Below, piece after piece: positions 16,425-25,150 of a stretch of DNA of 64,000 nucleotides. The position numbers and the translations under genes were made by a program. The stretch comes from Sphingobacterium sp. UBA2700 (lineage in GTDB: Bacteria > Bacteroidota > Bacteroidia > Sphingobacteriales > Sphingobacteriaceae), in NCBI GenBank assembly GCA_002354335.1, contig DELI01000036.1, forward strand, positions 1-64,000, given 5' to 3'. The notes beneath the pieces are model-generated. The model did not search any database. It was not told where the DNA came from and saw only the letters and a list, made by a program, of their open reading frames with translations. Positions within the stretch are counted from its first letter, which is position 1; the number at the start of each line of letters is the position of its first letter.

Positions 16425-17096
16425 ATGAAAAATTCATTTTTACTTAGTGTTTTATCCTTGCTAACCTTCGTTTCTACGGCATTCGCAAATAACCCGTTAG
16501 AAGATAAATTACCTGTTTCAAAATACCAATTCAATGGTTTATCGAACTATTGGTTCTTCGGTGCAAACGTGGGAGCAAATATCTTCTTTGGAGATCATGA
16601 TAAGCAATATGATTTCGGGAAGCGTATTGGTCCAGCATTCGAAATATACGGTGGTAAATGGTTTAACGACGCATTCGGAGGCCGTGTGGCACTTTCTGGA
16701 GGACGTATGAAAGGCTTAACTCAAGATGTGAGTCTTTCGAATGGGGTAGAGTACGATCCTTCCCAATGGTTGAGTGAGCAAAGATTTACATACTTCAACT
16801 TAAGAGCTGATGTGATGTTTAACTGGTCGAATGATATTTCAGGTTTTGATGCGAACCGTATTTATACCATGATCCCTTATGCGGGAGTTGGTGTATCTAC
16901 TTCTTTCGATGAGCCTGCAGTGACTAGATTCTCGCCACATGTAGGGTTTTTACAAACGATCCGTATGTCAGATAAATTAGATTTTAATATTGATATCCGC
17001 GGAAATCTTCTTGGTGATGGTTTCGATAGAGAATACGGTGGTCGTAACTTCGAAGGAACATTAACAACCGCAATTGGCGTTAATTTCAAATTGTAA
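16425..17096 (+). CDS. Outer membrane beta-barrel protein
   Basis: A 223-aa protein with a Sec signal peptide (cleavage likely after STAFA). The mature chain alternates polar and aromatic residues and contains NYWFFGANVGANIFFGDHD, PYAGVGVSTSFDEP and the C-terminal TTAIGVNFKL, a typical end of an OMP beta strand. This resembles the 8-stranded OmpA/OmpW-like barrels common in Bacteroidota. It follows the lipoprotein gene closely. Porin, structural or receptor role not known. Confidence 0.8.
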   Translation: MKNSFLLSVLSLLTFVSTAFANNPLEDKLPVSKYQFNGLSNYWFFGANVGANIFFGDHDKQYDFGKRIGPAFEIYGGKWFNDAFGGRVALSGGRMKGLTQDVSLSNGVEYDPSQWLSEQRFTYFNLRADVMFNWSNDISGFDANRIYTMIPYAGVGVSTSFDEPAVTRFSPHVGFLQTIRMSDKLDFNIDIRGNLLGDGFDREYGGRNFEGTLTTAIGVNFKL

Positions 17097-17130
17097 GGTA
17101 ATTCAGAATATTCTTATTCCTCTATAATCT

Positions 17131-17165
17131 AAAGTCCCTGAGTTCTGCGAACTTGGGGACTTTTG
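17131..17165 (+). terminator. Terminator after the barrel gene
   Basis: AAAGTCCCTGAGTTC (17131-17145) pairs, with two mismatches, with GAACTTGGGGACTTT (17149-17163), followed by TTGT. Confidence 0.75.
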
Positions 17166-17324
17166 TATTTATGACGATTTCCAAATGCTGCTACTCAGTA
17201 AAGAGCTCAGCGGGATGTCATCAAATCATTTAATTATTCTACAAAATTATGTGAACAATCAATCATTTCGTACTTTGTAGATATTCAGCAATATCCATTA
17301 CATTCAGATTGAACAATAGCAGCT

Positions 17325-18461
17325 ATGGAAAATCAAGCGAGTACATTCGATTCAGCAAGTCCGCAGTCTAGCGCTGTTCGGCCGGAATTATTTTACAAGG
17401 TTGATATCGTAGTGATTGGTGCCGGGCAGGCTGGTTTATCGGCAGCCTACCACTTAAAGCGCGAAGGTATCGAGCCGGGGAAAGGCTTCGTGATCCTCGA
17501 TGATGAGTTTGGACCGGGTGGTGCTTGGCAACATCGTTGGGATTCCCTAACACTGAGCAATGTTAATGGTATAAATGATTTACCCGGCTTGGGTTTTGCA
17601 GATGCTGTTAATACCCAGGATAAGGAACTGCAAGCCAATGTCGCTATTCCTAAATATTATGAGCTGTATGAGAAAACGTTTGAGCTGCCCGTTATTCGTC
17701 CGGTTCAGGTTACGGATGTGATTGACAGGAATGGTCGCTTTCTTATCCGAACGAACGGCGTTCAGTTTAACGCGCGTGGTATTATCAATGCGACCGGCAC
17801 CTGGAAAACCCCTAATTGTCCGAAATATCCGGGCTGGGAGAAGTTTAGAGGACGTCAATTACATACCGGTGAATATAAGAATGCCGAGGAGTTCATTGGC
17901 AAACATGTGATTATCGTAGGAGGTGGAATATCGGCTGTGCAATTGCTTGGAGAAATCTCTAAAGTGACAGAAACTACATGGGTTACTCGCAGGCCACCGG
18001 ATTTTAGGCATTATGAGTTTACGCCGGAGCATGGAAGGGAAGCTGTGGCAATGGTGGAAGACCGCGTACGAAAGGGACTGCCACCGAAATCTGTTGTTTC
18101 TGTTACGGGGCTGCCGATAACGCCTGCAATTGAAGATATGCTTGAGCACGGAATATTAGATCGAAAGCCCATGTTCAAGGAAATCACCGAAACGGGGGTA
18201 AGATGGGAAGATGGGACAACGATGGAGGCGGATGTTATTTTTTGGAATACGGGATTTCGTCATTCCCTAGATCACTTGGCAGGCTTGAAACTTCTTAACG
18301 AAAAGGGCGGGATCGCTATGAGTGGTCAGTTGCTAACACAAGTCGCTGCGGACCCGCGTATTCACCTAACCGGGTATGGGCCTTCCTCATCTACGATCGG
18401 GGCAAACCGTGCCGGGAGAGCTGCTGCAAAGGAGTTGATTGCGTATCTTAATTTACGTTAG
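17325..18461 (+). CDS. FAD/NAD(P)-binding oxidoreductase (flavin monooxygenase-like)
   Basis: A 378-aa two-dinucleotide-binding-domain flavoprotein. The first Rossmann motif is VVIGAGQAGLSAAYHL (about residues 30-45), followed by FGPGGAWQHRWDSLTL, as in FMO and Baeyer-Villiger-type enzymes. A second nucleotide motif is VIIVGGGISAVQLLGEI (about 195-210). An ATG-like FAD-contact segment (NATGTWKTPNCP) and the C-terminal TGYGPSSSTIGANRAGRAA complete the fold. Substrate unknown. No obvious partner gene lies nearby. It has its own leader after a terminator. Confidence 0.85.
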   Translation: MENQASTFDSASPQSSAVRPELFYKVDIVVIGAGQAGLSAAYHLKREGIEPGKGFVILDDEFGPGGAWQHRWDSLTLSNVNGINDLPGLGFADAVNTQDKELQANVAIPKYYELYEKTFELPVIRPVQVTDVIDRNGRFLIRTNGVQFNARGIINATGTWKTPNCPKYPGWEKFRGRQLHTGEYKNAEEFIGKHVIIVGGGISAVQLLGEISKVTETTWVTRRPPDFRHYEFTPEHGREAVAMVEDRVRKGLPPKSVVSVTGLPITPAIEDMLEHGILDRKPMFKEITETGVRWEDGTTMEADVIFWNTGFRHSLDHLAGLKLLNEKGGIAMSGQLLTQVAADPRIHLTGYGPSSSTIGANRAGRAAAKELIAYLNLR

Positions 18462-18758
18462 CCTTTCTTAATATTTCCTTTTTTAATCTTTCTATTAGTT
18501 AAAATTACTATATTTCAATAATGGCGTAATAGCTACATAAATTTGTTTTTTAGGCTATTTGTTTTCTCAATATTTCATTTCATAGTTTTGATTCTCTAAT
18601 TTAGACGTTTGTTGATCTAGTTTATTCACACTAACAACAATCGATTATCAAATTTAAGTTTCAAATAATTCGGAGTAGTCGTTTTTGAAGTCGAATCATA
18701 TTTTTCGAAAAGTATTTGATAGTTTATTTTAAGTTTTAAATCTCCTGAAAGTAAAAGT

Positions 18759-19709
18759 ATGGGCATTGCAAAGATTTGGAATAAGATTACTAATCATCAT
18801 TTACCTGCAGACTTAGATGGATTAGACCTTATCAAGGCACGAGTTTTAAATCAATATTCTTTTTTGATTGCATTTTTCTTTTTTATCGATTCGATAAGAG
18901 ATTTTTTAGCAGGATATAGACTAACCTCCTTTTTTCTTTTCGTTGTTGGGATTACGTTTCTCCTGTTGTTTTTCTACACTAAAGTTCGATTCAACGATTT
19001 TTTCGTTTTTGCGGTGATGTTGTTGTGCTGTATACTGGTCTTGTTTTTTTCGTCTTTGATAGGTTTTGAAAGTGGTATATCCTTTTATTATTTTGCCATC
19101 CTCTTAGCCATAGTCTTTTTGTTTAACGAACGCAAGAATTATGCTTATGGTCTAATTTTATTCGGCGTAATTCTATCTTTCTTTTACCTCGGACAGGAAT
19201 ATGAGAACCCAATCTTCAGCAATAGTTTCGAGACTGCTCCTGAATTGGTCAAGACAATTCGTATACATACATTTGTTCAGATTCTTATATTCACAGCTTT
19301 TAATGCTTATCTCTTGATTTCGAAAAATAGAGAAATATCTAACTTATTCGCACAAAAGGAGCGGAGTGAGCTAATAATTGATCAATTGAACGAAAAGATT
19401 ACGGATACCGATAACTCTGAACCGTTAGAGAAGCTAGTCAACTTAGCAATGAATGATAGCGCGTCTTTCTTGCCAGTTTTTAAAGATATTTTTCCAGACT
19501 TCTATGGTAATCTTGCTGCAATTAATCCCAATATGACTATAGAGGAGTTCAAATTCTGTGCTTTATTACGTCTTGGCTTTACTACAAAAGATATTGCCAC
19601 CTTTACGCATCTTGCGGTACGCAGCGTGCAGACTAAGAAAAATAGGTTGAGAAAATCTTTTAATATTCCTTCTGAAGAAGACCTGTATACCTGGGTCGAA
19701 AGCATTTAA
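18759..19709 (+). CDS. Membrane-anchored LuxR-type transcriptional regulator
   Basis: A 316-aa protein. Residues about 30-190 hold six or so hydrophobic helices. A short coiled segment follows (NREISNLFAQKERSELIIDQL). The C-terminal 75 residues are a helix-turn-helix of LuxR/GerE type with MTIEEFKFCALLRLGFTTKDIATFTHLAVRSVQTKKNRLRK. Regulators of this build are frequent in Bacteroidota. It lies 360 bp upstream, in the same direction, of three peptide-lipoprotein cassettes and could control them by sensing at the membrane; that link is inferred from position only. Confidence 0.85.
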   Translation: MGIAKIWNKITNHHLPADLDGLDLIKARVLNQYSFLIAFFFFIDSIRDFLAGYRLTSFFLFVVGITFLLLFFYTKVRFNDFFVFAVMLLCCILVLFFSSLIGFESGISFYYFAILLAIVFLFNERKNYAYGLILFGVILSFFYLGQEYENPIFSNSFETAPELVKTIRIHTFVQILIFTAFNAYLLISKNREISNLFAQKERSELIIDQLNEKITDTDNSEPLEKLVNLAMNDSASFLPVFKDIFPDFYGNLAAINPNMTIEEFKFCALLRLGFTTKDIATFTHLAVRSVQTKKNRLRKSFNIPSEEDLYTWVESI

Positions 19710-19798
19710 TTCCAATTTTACCTGAACGTCAGCTTTAAGGCTCCGCTCATGGTCGACAAGCATTATTTTTCGCTGTCATCTCTTATTCTGCATTCCTT

Positions 19799-19829
19799 TT
19801 CCTGAATAGTCATTTACTTTATTCAGGAA
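19799..19829. terminator. Inverted repeat after the LuxR-type gene
   Basis: The arms TTCCTGAATA (19799-19808) and TATTCAGGAA (19820-19829) pair perfectly around an 11-nt loop, 90 bp after the regulator stop. The T-run is missing, so it may be a weak terminator or an operator. The rest of the gap up to 20070 is AT-rich. TATCTTGC around 19967-19974 is a poor match to a -7 element. Confidence 0.4.
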
Positions 19830-20070
19830 TATAAATTGGTGTATTCATGAATAATTTCTAATAGGTATCATAAATTCCTTGTTTTAATATTTTATTTCGT
19901 TCTGTTTAAATATTTGAAAATTAGCCTGTTATAAATAGGTTGATTTTCGGTGTACCTCTGTGGTATCTTGCAGTTGTATTCGTGTAGTATTGTGTTTTTA
20001 AGCTGAAGGTTGAGAAATTCCGAAGTTTGGACAAGGTTAACCTTAGATTAAATAATTAACAAATTACAAG

Positions 20071-20262
20071 ATGAATGCAAAAGAATTAAGTAAAAAGAGG
20101 TATGAATCCCCTCAGATAATAAAGGACATCGTGTTATTAGAAAATAGCGTAGCAACGAGTTCTGCTACGGTATCACCGGGTGGCGGTAAAGGGAATCCCA
20201 ACCCATGGATTGTGGGCGAAAGCGAGGAAATGTTACAGCAGGAATGGGAGTTTTACGACTAG
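20071..20262 (+). CDS. Small SATV-motif protein, paired with fimbrillin-like gene (member 3)
   Basis: A 63-residue ORF: polar N-terminus (MNAKELSKKRYESPQIIKDI), then LLENSVATSSATVSPGGG, a PWIVGE segment, and an acidic tail ending in QEWEFYD. It has no signal peptide or membrane helix. Its stop codon is three bases from the start of the lipoprotein gene at 20266, so the two are translationally coupled. The S-x-A-T-x-S-A-T-V-x-x-G core recurs in the ORFs at 22400, 24950, 2243 and 5854. Function unknown. Confidence 0.85.
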   Translation: MNAKELSKKRYESPQIIKDIVLLENSVATSSATVSPGGGKGNPNPWIVGESEEMLQQEWEFYD

Positions 20263-20265
20263 GGT

Positions 20266-22215
20266 ATGATATATTGTGCACCCCTTTCGACTAATAAGAC
20301 ATCTAGGATGTTTTATTTTTTGTTGATGGTTTTGGCCTCTGCGTCCTTACTCACGGCTTGTTCTAAAGAGAATTTAAAAAATCGGGATTTGTCTGATAAG
20401 CTGATATTTTCTGTGGGTGGGATTTCGATCGAGAAGGCTATAGCATTTAAAGATAATCCTAAAAGCATACTTGGCAACAGTTTTCGTTCAGAAATACAAA
20501 GTGAAAATTCTACATCTCGAAGTTACGATGTCGGAGAATTCACAATGGATGTTTCTGGCGCGCTTGAACCTCTATCTAGTTTGGAAGGAGAACCTGGCAT
20601 GCTGTATAGAAATTCTCAATCCAAGATTGCTAGCACAAACGCTAGGACGGCATTAGTGCCTATGCTAAACGGCATAAAGTATCGTATTTTATTAGTGAAT
20701 CCTATTTCAAATAGCATTGAATATTCAGGACTGGCGACGTCGGGGGAGCTATTGGAAATTGATGTAGTGAAAGGTGCAGATTATAAATGGATTGCTTATT
20801 CATACAACACTGAAGATGTTATTGAAGAACCACAGCATAGTCAAATGACAATTGATTCGAGGACGGATGCGCCCTTACTTTACGCAAGTGGGATGGTTAG
20901 ATCAGCGGTCGTTGGCAGCGAACCGATTGTGATCAACTTTCAACACCAGCTCGCTCAAGTGCAGGTGGAAATCGATACCAAGGGGCTCTTCGGCGGTGTG
21001 GAGGAACTCGATGCCATGTTTGCCGGAGATTATATAAAGGTTGGGAAATTCAACATCTTAAATGGAACATTTGATCCGAATATGACCAATGTGGATGTAG
21101 GTAATTTGTTGTTTCACAACCCGGATTCCACCTCAAATCGAGTGAAGCTTGCGAAATATTATACTGCAGACACCCAAATATCGAGCTTTAGATTACAATT
21201 TTCGAATCTTTCCATTCGATTAATAAATGATAAGGTTGAATCGCTAAGCGCGAAATTTCCCTCGGGAGGACTCGTAGAATTTGGACCGTACGCGGGGTCG
21301 AGTAAGGGCAAAATCATAAAAGGATTATTAGAAATGTGGAAAATATTTCCGAAGAAGCGGATTTTACATGTAGAAGGAAATGCTGCTTACAGTTATGCTG
21401 CATCCAACCCTTTAAAGGCCTCAGGGGCATTTTTACGAAATCCATTAAATTTTGGTTTGAAAAGTGAGTTCCTGCGCATTGAGGGATTTGAACATGAAGT
21501 CGTGGGCTCCGCAAGGAACACGCTTAAAAATCGATTAGCTGATCCCGCCAATTATCCAGATATCATCATAGCAGGGATGTTTAGCGGATTTCTAACCGAT
21601 GATTACAACGCGATGGCAGAATATATCAATCGTGGGGGTGTGGTATTTCTAATGATTGAAAATTCAAATCAGTATGTGGACGCCTTTATGAAAAATATTT
21701 TAGGCCCATCGGTTTCTACAGCCAATTACGATAGTGGTGGTGCTATATATACGCTCACAACCGAAGACGCTGATGTATTAAATTGGCGATTTGGCGATGT
21801 GCGAGGAAAAAACTGGGGTCAGGATTTTTCTGCAACATTATACGTGAAAGATATTCCGGAAGGCCTTGTAATTCCTTATACATCAGATTCAAGAAATTAT
21901 GCGCCAAGGGTTGGGACGACGATGTTTCGGCACAAAACGAAACACTTATTTTTCGTTGGAGATACCGGGTTCTTATCCTGTGAACTTCGAAGCGGACAAT
22001 ACCCGGGCTATTTATTGGAGCCATTCGTCGTATCTACTGACGGGAAAGATCTGCCATTGCCACACAAGGCCTATGGAAATACAACCGCATTAGGGTCCTT
22101 GGACTATTATAAAGTCGGGGCGACATATGAAGCACATAATTCCATGATATTTGGCAATGTTTTTTCATTGCTGGTTGCAACCTCGCATTATAACGGTATA
22201 AATAAAGTCAAGTAG
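20266..22215 (+). CDS. Fimbrillin-like lipoprotein with a Rossmann/GATase-like C-terminus (copy A)
   Basis: A 649-aa lipoprotein. The N-terminal signal ends in LTAC. The fimbrillin-like part (about residues 60-370) contains YRILLVNPISNSIEYSG, YKWIAYSYNTEDV and INFQHQLAQVQVEIDTKG, the F-x-H-x-L-A motif of Mfa/FimA-type proteins. The C-terminal part (about 395-649) has YPDIIIAGMFSGF, YINRGGVVFLMIE, a FGDVRGKNWGQD block, TMFRHKTKHLFFVGDTGFLS and NSMIFGNVFSLLVATSHY. This looks like an alpha/beta fold similar to class I amidotransferase-like or DUF4350-type domains, without a visible Cys-His-Glu triad. It is one of three paralogues in tandem. A surface adhesin or fimbrial tip role is inferred. Confidence 0.8.
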   Translation: MIYCAPLSTNKTSRMFYFLLMVLASASLLTACSKENLKNRDLSDKLIFSVGGISIEKAIAFKDNPKSILGNSFRSEIQSENSTSRSYDVGEFTMDVSGALEPLSSLEGEPGMLYRNSQSKIASTNARTALVPMLNGIKYRILLVNPISNSIEYSGLATSGELLEIDVVKGADYKWIAYSYNTEDVIEEPQHSQMTIDSRTDAPLLYASGMVRSAVVGSEPIVINFQHQLAQVQVEIDTKGLFGGVEELDAMFAGDYIKVGKFNILNGTFDPNMTNVDVGNLLFHNPDSTSNRVKLAKYYTADTQISSFRLQFSNLSIRLINDKVESLSAKFPSGGLVEFGPYAGSSKGKIIKGLLEMWKIFPKKRILHVEGNAAYSYAASNPLKASGAFLRNPLNFGLKSEFLRIEGFEHEVVGSARNTLKNRLADPANYPDIIIAGMFSGFLTDDYNAMAEYINRGGVVFLMIENSNQYVDAFMKNILGPSVSTANYDSGGAIYTLTTEDADVLNWRFGDVRGKNWGQDFSATLYVKDIPEGLVIPYTSDSRNYAPRVGTTMFRHKTKHLFFVGDTGFLSCELRSGQYPGYLLEPFVVSTDGKDLPLPHKAYGNTTALGSLDYYKVGATYEAHNSMIFGNVFSLLVATSHYNGINKVK

Positions 22216-22233
22216 CTGAAGACCATGTTAGTA

Positions 22234-22264
22234 GAAATAGCGCTTTTTATAGCTGCGCTATTTC
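22234..22264 (+). terminator. Terminator after copy A
   Basis: GAAATAGCGC (22234-22243) pairs perfectly with GCGCTATTTC (22255-22264), followed by TGCTTCATTTTTTG. Confidence 0.65.
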
Positions 22265-22399
22265 TGCTTCATTTTTTGTTGTGTAGTATATATGTTGTAT
22301 TGATCAAAAGTAGCCGTGTTGTACCCAGTTTCCAATTGTTCTTTACTGATTTCATTAACCTTGCAAATCTTATCCTATGAACAAATATTTATTAATGTA

Positions 22400-22600
22400 A
22401 TGCGAACAATACCTAAAAAGCAATGGTGCAAAATGGCGTATGCCAGTCCAACAATTACCTTGAATGAGATTGAAATGGAAACTTCAATTGCTGCAAGCTC
22501 AGCGACCGTTTCTCCGGGGGGCGGAACTGGAAACAGCAATCCTTGGATAACAGAGGAAGTTGAAGAAGTGAGAAACAACGAGTGGGAATTATTTGGTTAG
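22400..22600 (+). CDS. Small SATV-motif protein, paired with fimbrillin-like gene (member 4)
   Basis: A 66-residue ORF from the ATG at 22400 (an alternative ATG at 22433 would give 55 aa). The chain contains YASPTITLNEIEMETSIA, then ASSATVSPGGGTGNSNPWI and the acidic end EVEEVRNNEWELFG. It is closest to member 3 in SPGGG...NPWI and in the W-E tail. It ends four bases before the ATG of the next lipoprotein gene. Upstream, TAACCTTG (22356-22363) is a near match to the -7 consensus. No known domain. Confidence 0.82.
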   Translation: MRTIPKKQWCKMAYASPTITLNEIEMETSIAASSATVSPGGGTGNSNPWITEEVEEVRNNEWELFG

Positions 22601-22604
22601 CGAT

Positions 22605-24560
22605 ATGGACATGATGACAACAGCTTTAATAAATAGCATATCTAGGACTTGTTATTTATTTCTGACGCTGCTATTTAGCGGTTCATTATTCTTCTCCTGT
22701 TCCAAGGATCAATTCATAGACACCTCTCAAACGGCGAAACTGAGTATAGTCGTAAGCGGGGTGATTGATGCGCTAGATGAACAGAGCTTGCCAAGAGCGA
22801 TGAATGGAGGTATCGAGGGAATGATTTCGTCGACGGCAGGTCAAGTAAACTCCATTAAAATCGATGAATTTACTATTGATATTACTGCTCGGAAAACATC
22901 GGATATCGAAGAATTAAAGCTTCCTAATAAGTTGGGCAGCACGCAAAAAAAGCAATCGGGCAACGGGCTGTCAAAAGCAGCGACGGTTGGAATGGAAGAT
23001 GGTATTCAATATCGAATCCTGCTGTATAATACGTCGACAAATAAATTTGAACGATCGGAAATCGCGACATCCGGAACAGCATTGGAAATCGATGTGTATA
23101 AGGGGCAAGAGTATGAATGGTATGCCTATTCTTATAATACGGCTGATCATATCGAGGCTCCGGACATTAATAACCCACAAGTAATCAGTAAAACGGACAG
23201 TCCTTTGTTATATGCAAGTGGAAAAGTCACGGCGACAGATATCGGATCCACGCCAATCCATATCAATTTCCAACATCAATTGGCGCAGATTAAAGTGGAG
23301 GTTGATACCAGAGCGGTGTATGGAGATATTCACGATTTAACCGCAGTTTTTAATGCGAATTATATTAAAACGGGCAGCTTCAATATTCGTTCTGGTGCTT
23401 TTGAGGGGCGCCTTACGGATGTTGCAGTAGGTGAACTCAACTTCATCACAACAGATATTAACAATAACCGCGTCAAAGTTGCTAAGTATTATACGGCCGA
23501 TGTGCTGCTAAATGCTTATCAGGTAAAATTCAATAAGCTAGATATTAAACTTCCAAACGGGGCGATAGCATCTCTAGCTTCAAAATTCCCCAATGGCGGT
23601 ATGACGACATTTGATAATTACGTAGGTTCTAGTAAAGGGAAAATTCTGACAGGGAATCTTAAAATGTGGACTGTATTTCCTCGAAAATCCATACTTCATG
23701 TCGAAGCCTACGAACTTTATGGAACAGCTGCTTACTACACGAAAGTTGCTTCAGGTGCCTTTATTGAAAATCCTCTAAATTTTGGACCTGGCAGTAATTA
23801 TTTCAGGATTGAAGGATTTACACATACGAAGATCAATGCTACAGCAGGAAAACTTGCTGAAGCGCTAGCGAATCCCTTGAACTATCCAGACATTATTATT
23901 GCATGCATGGAGTCGAAATTCAACGATACCGATTATACCGCGCTTAGAAGGTATATAGACAAGGGCGGGGCCGTATTCCTAATGATTGAACAAGCTGGCA
24001 CAACGAACAACCAAGCAGCTTTGAACTTCTTCCATGATCTCTTTGGTACGGGTGTTTCCCTAGCCGAATACGATGCTGGAGGAGCTGTATATACAATAAC
24101 GGATCAATATCAAGAATACCTGACTTGGCCATTTGGTGATGCTCGAGGATCGAACTGGGGGCAGCACGATTCAAAGACGCTGTACGTTAGTGGGCTACCG
24201 CCTAGTGATGTTGAAATTTATAGTACCACTTCAAGAAACTTCGAACCACAAGATGGCGCAACGATGTTCAGACATAAAACGAAGAATTTCGTTTTTGTTG
24301 GAGACACCTATTTTTTAGCCAATTCTTCTAGGAACTTTCAGTGGGGCTATAACTATAAAAAACCATTTGTTACCTCCGGTACAAATTCCAGTGACTTTCC
24401 TATTGCCCATACAAAATATGGCGCAAAAAGTAGCTTAGGTTCCTTAGACCACCCGACGTCAGCAGGATCATGGCAGGTCGAAAACTCCATGATCTTCGGA
24501 AATATCTTCTCGCAACTTGTTGCAACCTCCCATTATATGGGGATAGACAAAACTCCTTAG
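22605..24560 (+). CDS. Fimbrillin-like lipoprotein with a Rossmann/GATase-like C-terminus (copy B)
   Basis: A 651-aa paralogue of copy A. I start it at the ATG at 22605, since the frame upstream begins with TTG and overlaps the small gene. The signal ends in FFSC. Shared blocks are YRILLYNTSTNKFERSEIAT, INFQHQLAQIKVEVDTRA, KMWTVFPRKSILHVEAY, YPDIIIACMESKF, YIDKGGAVFLMIEQ, FGDARGSNWGQ and NSMIFGNIFSQLVATSHYMG. Loops differ between copies while the framework is constant, which fits surface variation. Likely outer-surface. Partner and ligand unknown. Confidence 0.8.
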   Translation: MDMMTTALINSISRTCYLFLTLLFSGSLFFSCSKDQFIDTSQTAKLSIVVSGVIDALDEQSLPRAMNGGIEGMISSTAGQVNSIKIDEFTIDITARKTSDIEELKLPNKLGSTQKKQSGNGLSKAATVGMEDGIQYRILLYNTSTNKFERSEIATSGTALEIDVYKGQEYEWYAYSYNTADHIEAPDINNPQVISKTDSPLLYASGKVTATDIGSTPIHINFQHQLAQIKVEVDTRAVYGDIHDLTAVFNANYIKTGSFNIRSGAFEGRLTDVAVGELNFITTDINNNRVKVAKYYTADVLLNAYQVKFNKLDIKLPNGAIASLASKFPNGGMTTFDNYVGSSKGKILTGNLKMWTVFPRKSILHVEAYELYGTAAYYTKVASGAFIENPLNFGPGSNYFRIEGFTHTKINATAGKLAEALANPLNYPDIIIACMESKFNDTDYTALRRYIDKGGAVFLMIEQAGTTNNQAALNFFHDLFGTGVSLAEYDAGGAVYTITDQYQEYLTWPFGDARGSNWGQHDSKTLYVSGLPPSDVEIYSTTSRNFEPQDGATMFRHKTKNFVFVGDTYFLANSSRNFQWGYNYKKPFVTSGTNSSDFPIAHTKYGAKSSLGSLDHPTSAGSWQVENSMIFGNIFSQLVATSHYMGIDKTP

Positions 24561-24581
24561 TCTATCGTGTGTTAGTGTGTA

Positions 24582-24618
24582 GCTAGCGTAGGACCTAATC
24601 CTGCGCTAGCTTTTGTTT
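24582..24618 (+). terminator. Terminator after copy B
   Basis: GCTAGCGTAGGA (24582-24593) and TCCTGCGCTAGC (24599-24610) form a nearly perfect 12-bp stem, followed by TTTTGTTTTTTT. Confidence 0.85.
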
Positions 24619-24824
24619 TTTTGCTTTCGTGAGGTCGTTAAACAGCGATTTTTTGGGTGTAAAACGCCGCAAAAATACCATTAAAGGCAGAATAAAATCT
24701 ATTTCTGCGCCATTTCCTAAATCATTTCTAGTTTTGGGAGGGACATAACCTCAATATGGGCGCTCAATTAACACATTGACTTACAATTTTATAGCGTTTT
24801 GATTTTTTACATGTCCACCGATAA

Positions 24825-24854
24825 CGTATATCTGACGTATATACTATCGTATAT
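24825..24854. promoter_or_regulatory. Three phased CGTATAT direct repeats
   Basis: CGTATAT occurs at 24825, 24836 and 24848, that is with 11- and 12-bp spacing, so all copies face the same side of the helix. They lie about 100 bp before member 5 and may be regulator binding sites. Otherwise the 24619-24949 stretch is AT-rich and without a gene that I can support. Confidence 0.4.
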
Positions 24855-24949
24855 CCTGAGTATTGAAGTATTCTTCCATATTTCCACCAATATTGACATT
24901 TGACCAGATTTATCAATTGCATAAATCGTTTACAAATTTTTCAAATACG

Positions 24950-25141
24950 ATGGATAACCGTAAAATTTTTACTAGTAACTATGTTCCACCACGCTTAACG
25001 AGCGAAGAGCTGGAATTGGAGGGCGGAATTGCCGCGGTCTCTGCGGCAATTCGACCTGGGGGAGGGACGGATAATGCAAGTCCTTGGGTAACCGAAGAAA
25101 CTGAAGAGACCATTAATAAAGATTGGGGAATTACTGACTGA
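24950..25141 (+). CDS. Small SATV-motif protein, paired with fimbrillin-like gene (member 5)
   Basis: A 63-residue ORF from the ATG at 24950; the frame is open further up to 24863, but the shorter form matches members 3 and 4 in length. The chain has YVPPRLTSEELELEGG, then IAAVSAAIRPGGGTDNASPW and ETEETINKDWGITD. It is the most diverged member: SATV has become SAAI, and a Gly-Gly sits just before IAA. It ends nine bases before the lipoprotein ATG at 25151. Function unknown. Confidence 0.82.
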   Translation: MDNRKIFTSNYVPPRLTSEELELEGGIAAVSAAIRPGGGTDNASPWVTEETEETINKDWGITD

Positions 25142-25150
25142 ACCAAGAAG

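Noticed and set aside
24950..25141. Member 5 as a double-glycine-leader bacteriocin precursor (ELELEGG before IAAVSAA)
   Set aside because: The Gly-Gly is not shared by the other four members, and there is no peptidase-containing ABC transporter or modification gene nearby.
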